A DNA stretch of 64,000 bases. Source: an uncultured Eubacteriales bacterium (GTDB lineage Bacteria > Bacillota > Clostridia > Oscillospirales > Oscillospiraceae). Below, piece by piece: positions 61,433-64,000 of this stretch (position 1 is its first letter; each line of letters opens with the position of its first letter). The stretch lies in the NCBI GenBank assembly GCA_900547405.1, contig URGL01000004.1, forward strand, positions 17,202 to 81,201, in the 5' to 3' direction. Under the pieces are notes generated by a model. The model saw nothing but the letters and a program-made list of their open reading frames with translations, ran no database searches and was not told the DNA's origin. Both the position numbers and the translations under genes were made by a program.

Positions 61433-62791
61433 ATGGGTAAGATTACGGCCTCCCGGCAGATCACAGAAGGGGTCATCTGGAAACAGATCCTGATTTTCTT
61501 CTTTCCGATCCTGCTGGGCACTTTTTTTCAGCAGATGTACAACACAGTGGACACCATCATTGTGGGCCGTTTTGTCAGCACCAGGGCCCTGGCGGCGGTA
61601 GGCACCACAGGACCTCTGGTCAATATGTTCAGCGGCTTCTTTACCGGCCTCAGCTCCGGTGCCACTGTGATCCTGGCCCAGTTCTATGGGGCCAATGACC
61701 CCAAGGGAGTGGACCGGACCCTTCACACGGGCTTCTCCCTGTCGCTGATCCTGGGCCTGTTGGTAACGGCAGTGGGCTGCGGCCTGGGCCCCACGATCCT
61801 GACCTGGATGCAGACACCGGAGGAATGCCTGGAGATGGCCGGGACCTACCTGCGGATCTACTTTGCCGGGTCCCTGGCCTCTATGGTTTACAATATGGAG
61901 GCGGGGATCCTGCGGGCCATGGGGGACTCCAGGACACCGGTGTATTCCCTGGCGGCGGCCTGCATTGTGAATATCATCATGGACATTGTGCTGGTGGTCT
62001 ATGGCCGCATGGGAGTGGCCGGGGCGGCCCTCGCTACCGTCCTCAGCCAGGTCATCAGCGCCGGGATGCTGCTTGTTGTGCTGCTGCGGCAGAGGGACTT
62101 CCCTCTGCGCTTCGGAGAGCTGTGCCTGGACGGGAAGCTCTTAAAGCGCATCCTGCTCATCGGCATCCCTGCCGGGCTTCAATTCGTCACCTTTGACCTG
62201 TCCAATACCCTCATTCAGTCCGGCATCAATTCCTTCGGCTCCGTGGTCATGGCGGCCTGGACGGCCTACGGCAAGACCGATGCCTTCGTGTGGATGATCT
62301 CCGGTGCTTTCGGCGTAGCCATTACCACCTTCGTGGGACAGAACTTTGGCGCCCAGCGCTACGACCGGGTCCGGCAGAGTGTCCGGGTGTGCCTGGTCAT
62401 GAGCGTGGGCACCGTGGGAGTCATTACCCTTCTGATGCTGCTGTTCCGCCGGACCATTCTTGGCATCTACTCCGCGGACACCGGGGTCATTGAAAGCGGG
62501 GCCTATATCATGTCTATCATTGTCCCCTTTGAGGCGGTATTCATGCCGGTGGAGATCTTTGCCGGAACCTTCCGAGGGGTGGGGGACTCCGTGAAGCCCA
62601 CCGTCATCACCTGCCTGTGCGTCTGTGTGGTTCGGGTGGTCTGGCTCATGACGGCGGTGAAGCTGCACCACACCCTGTTTATGCTCTGCGTCTGCTATCC
62701 CATGACCTGGATCCTGACGGCGACGGTGTTTACCGCGGTGTACCTGAAAGGGGACTGGCTACGCAAGCGGATCCCGGAGGAAGGGCTATGA
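61433..62791 (+). CDS. MATE family efflux transporter
   Basis: A 452-aa membrane protein with 12 hydrophobic segments in two halves. FPILLGTFFQQMYNTVDTII and VGRFVSTRALAAVG at the start, and GAFGVAITTFVGQNFGAQRYDRV in the second half, match the MATE family of Na+/H+-driven drug exporters. GGAGG lies 8 nt before the ATG at 61433; the frame to 61388 is upstream. It overlaps the GH3 lipoprotein gene by 4 nt (ATGA), which is an odd pairing functionally. Confidence 0.92.
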   Translation: MGKITASRQITEGVIWKQILIFFFPILLGTFFQQMYNTVDTIIVGRFVSTRALAAVGTTGPLVNMFSGFFTGLSSGATVILAQFYGANDPKGVDRTLHTGFSLSLILGLLVTAVGCGLGPTILTWMQTPEECLEMAGTYLRIYFAGSLASMVYNMEAGILRAMGDSRTPVYSLAAACIVNIIMDIVLVVYGRMGVAGAALATVLSQVISAGMLLVVLLRQRDFPLRFGELCLDGKLLKRILLIGIPAGLQFVTFDLSNTLIQSGINSFGSVVMAAWTAYGKTDAFVWMISGAFGVAITTFVGQNFGAQRYDRVRQSVRVCLVMSVGTVGVITLLMLLFRRTILGIYSADTGVIESGAYIMSIIVPFEAVFMPVEIFAGTFRGVGDSVKPTVITCLCVCVVRVVWLMTAVKLHHTLFMLCVCYPMTWILTATVFTAVYLKGDWLRKRIPEEGL

Positions 62792-63939
62792 GGCGGCTGG
62801 TCATACTGTGCCTGGCCCTTCTTCTTGTGGGCTGCGCCGGGCCGAAGGAAGAACCGGCTGCCTCTGAGACGGCCCCGGAGACCGGGGTGGAGACCCTCCT
62901 GCCAGAGAGCGTCTTGCCGGAGACGGAAGCCACCGAACCGGCAGACCCGGTCCGGGAAATCCTGGAAGCCATGACCCTGGAGGAGAAGGTGGGCCAGCTC
63001 TTCCTGGCCCGGTGCCGGAAGGAAACGGCTTTGGACGATATCCGAAATAATCAGCTTGGGGGCCTGGTCCTCTTTGGCCGGGACTTTGATGACGAGACCC
63101 TGGGCTCCATGCAGAAAAAGCTGAAAGCCTACCGGGCAGCCGGAAATATTCCCCTCCTGCTGGCAGTGGACGAGGAGGGGGGCACCGTGGTCCGGATCAG
63201 CAGCCACCCGGTCTTCCGGGGGGAGCCCTTCCCCTCCCCGCGGCAGGCCTTCCAGTCCGGAGGGTTGGAGCTGGCCCTGAGCCTGGAATCGGAAAAGGCA
63301 TATCTTCTGCATACCCTGGGGCTGAATGTCAACCTGGCCCCGGTGTGCGATATTGCATTGGCCCCCGGGTCCTTCCTCTACAGCCGCTCCTTGGGGGCTG
63401 ACCCCATTACCACCGGACAGTATGTGTCCGGCACCCTGGAGCGGATGGCGGAGTATGGAGTGGGCGGCGTTATGAAGCACTTCCCGGGCTACGGCGAGAA
63501 CGGAGACACCCATGTGGCCAGCATCCTGGACAGCCGGAGTCTGGAGGAGCTGGAGGGAAAGGACCTGATCCCCTTCCGGGCGGGCATTCAGACCGGCCTG
63601 GGGGCCATCCTGGTCAGCCACAATCGGATAGCCGCCCTGGATGCCGACACCCCGGCCTCCCTGTCTCCTGCCGTTATAGGCTACCTGCGAGACACCCTGG
63701 CCTATGACCGGGTGGTCATCACCGATGACCTGTCTATGGGCGCTCTGGAGGACTACACTCCGGAGGAGGCCGCCGTCCTGGCGGTGAAGGCAGGAGCGGA
63801 TCTTTTGTGCAGCACAGACTTTGAAAGCCAGCTTTCCGCTGTCCTGGAGGCGGCCCGGGAGGGGGAAATCTCCCAGGACCGGGTGGATGAAGCGGTGTAC
63901 CGGGTGCTGAGCTGGAAAGCCCAGCTGGGGCTGATATAG
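62788..63939 (+). CDS. glycoside hydrolase family 3 lipoprotein (NagZ-like)
   Basis: A 383-aa exported protein with a lipoprotein signal (LALLLVGCAG, lipid-modified Cys at about 16), an acidic Ser/Thr/Glu linker, and a GH3 beta-N-acetylhexosaminidase domain: LLLAVDEEGGTVVRIS (about 140-155), VMKHFPGYGENGDTHVAS (the KHFPGXG motif and the catalytic His-containing loop, about 229-246) and VITDDLSMGAL (nucleophile Asp). Probably trims GlcNAc from muropeptides outside the membrane. Start chosen from the lipoprotein signal and the ATGA overlap with the MATE gene. Confidence 0.9.
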   Translation: MRRLVILCLALLLVGCAGPKEEPAASETAPETGVETLLPESVLPETEATEPADPVREILEAMTLEEKVGQLFLARCRKETALDDIRNNQLGGLVLFGRDFDDETLGSMQKKLKAYRAAGNIPLLLAVDEEGGTVVRISSHPVFRGEPFPSPRQAFQSGGLELALSLESEKAYLLHTLGLNVNLAPVCDIALAPGSFLYSRSLGADPITTGQYVSGTLERMAEYGVGGVMKHFPGYGENGDTHVASILDSRSLEELEGKDLIPFRAGIQTGLGAILVSHNRIAALDADTPASLSPAVIGYLRDTLAYDRVVITDDLSMGALEDYTPEEAAVLAVKAGADLLCSTDFESQLSAVLEAAREGEISQDRVDEAVYRVLSWKAQLGLI

Positions 63940-63942
63940 AGC

Positions 63943-64000
63943 AGCCCCCTGCCCTCTCCTGCTTGGAGAGGGTGGCCCGCAGGCCGGGTGTGGAGGGGAC
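63943..64000. repeat. intergenic repeat, partial copy at the window edge
   Basis: CCCTCTCCTGCTTGGAGAGG then GTGGCCCGCAGGCCGGGTGT: the same elements as in the 119-bp repeat (CCCTCTCC palindrome, GGTGGCCCGCAGG), here with the palindrome first. It runs off the window. Confidence 0.55.

Overview
The window looks like a chromosome segment of a gut-type Clostridia, most likely Oscillospiraceae/Oscillospirales (Bacillota). The evidence is the canonical S10-spc-alpha ribosomal order with map, a KOW-domain gene, infA and rpmJ between adk and rpsM. It also includes zinc-ribbon forms of S14, L24, L36 and adenylate kinase, near-consensus sigma-A promoters before the tRNAs, CotH-family kinases, and GC-rich intergenic repeats of a kind I associate with this group. 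Genus cannot be fixed from the sequence alone.

Layout. (1) 1-15160: the ribosomal protein supercluster from rplC (cut by the window edge) to rplQ, all on + with very short gaps, including secY, adk, map, infA and rpoA. The main exception is a 150-nt structured gap before rpsH. (2) 15195-21830: tRNA-Thr, a polysaccharide flippase, a secreted PIG-L deacetylase, tRNA-Arg and two tandem CotH-type kinases, an envelope-directed neighbourhood. (3) 21836-26413 (-): a GldA/GldF/GldG-like ABC system with a DUF4340 protein. (4) 26497-35397: a small PPTGD-type surface protein, tRNA-Gln, the lysine/diaminopimelate genes dapA-dapB-dapF, a DUF2461 protein, a metallophosphoesterase, an unusual ParB-like/BMP protein, a YdcF protein and an M42 peptidase, with several copies of a 119-bp repeat. 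(5) 35436-45996 (-): an AT-richer, ten-gene type I restriction-modification operon with two specificity genes, DinD, DUF6414, an unrecognised protein, a cytoplasmic trypsin-like protease, DUF2188, HsdR and a YgjP-type metalloprotease.

(6) 46416-54362: a genomic island of about 7.9 kb bounded by a 44/45-bp direct repeat. The right copy is the 3' end of guaA; the left copy is a displaced guaA 3' end that still carries what looks like the original guaA terminator. The island holds an SDH/SppA-fold protease with a translationally coupled 55-aa protein, one intact and one decayed hicAB pair, an IS21-like end remnant, and an opine dehydrogenase/YhdT/PanF-type symporter operon. Two palindromic operators precede that operon, and an XRE-cupin regulator is divergent from it. 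No intact integrase is present. (7) 54351-59561 (-): purC-purA-purB-guaA, with a leader before purC that can fold as an attenuator. (8) 59729-63939 (+): a membrane-anchored PpiC foldase with an N-terminal zinc ribbon, a MATE transporter and a GH3 lipoprotein.

The parts most worth follow-up are the guaA island and its undescribed protease/small-protein pair, the protease-bearing restriction operon, and the opine operon with its operators. No CRISPR array or rRNA gene was seen.
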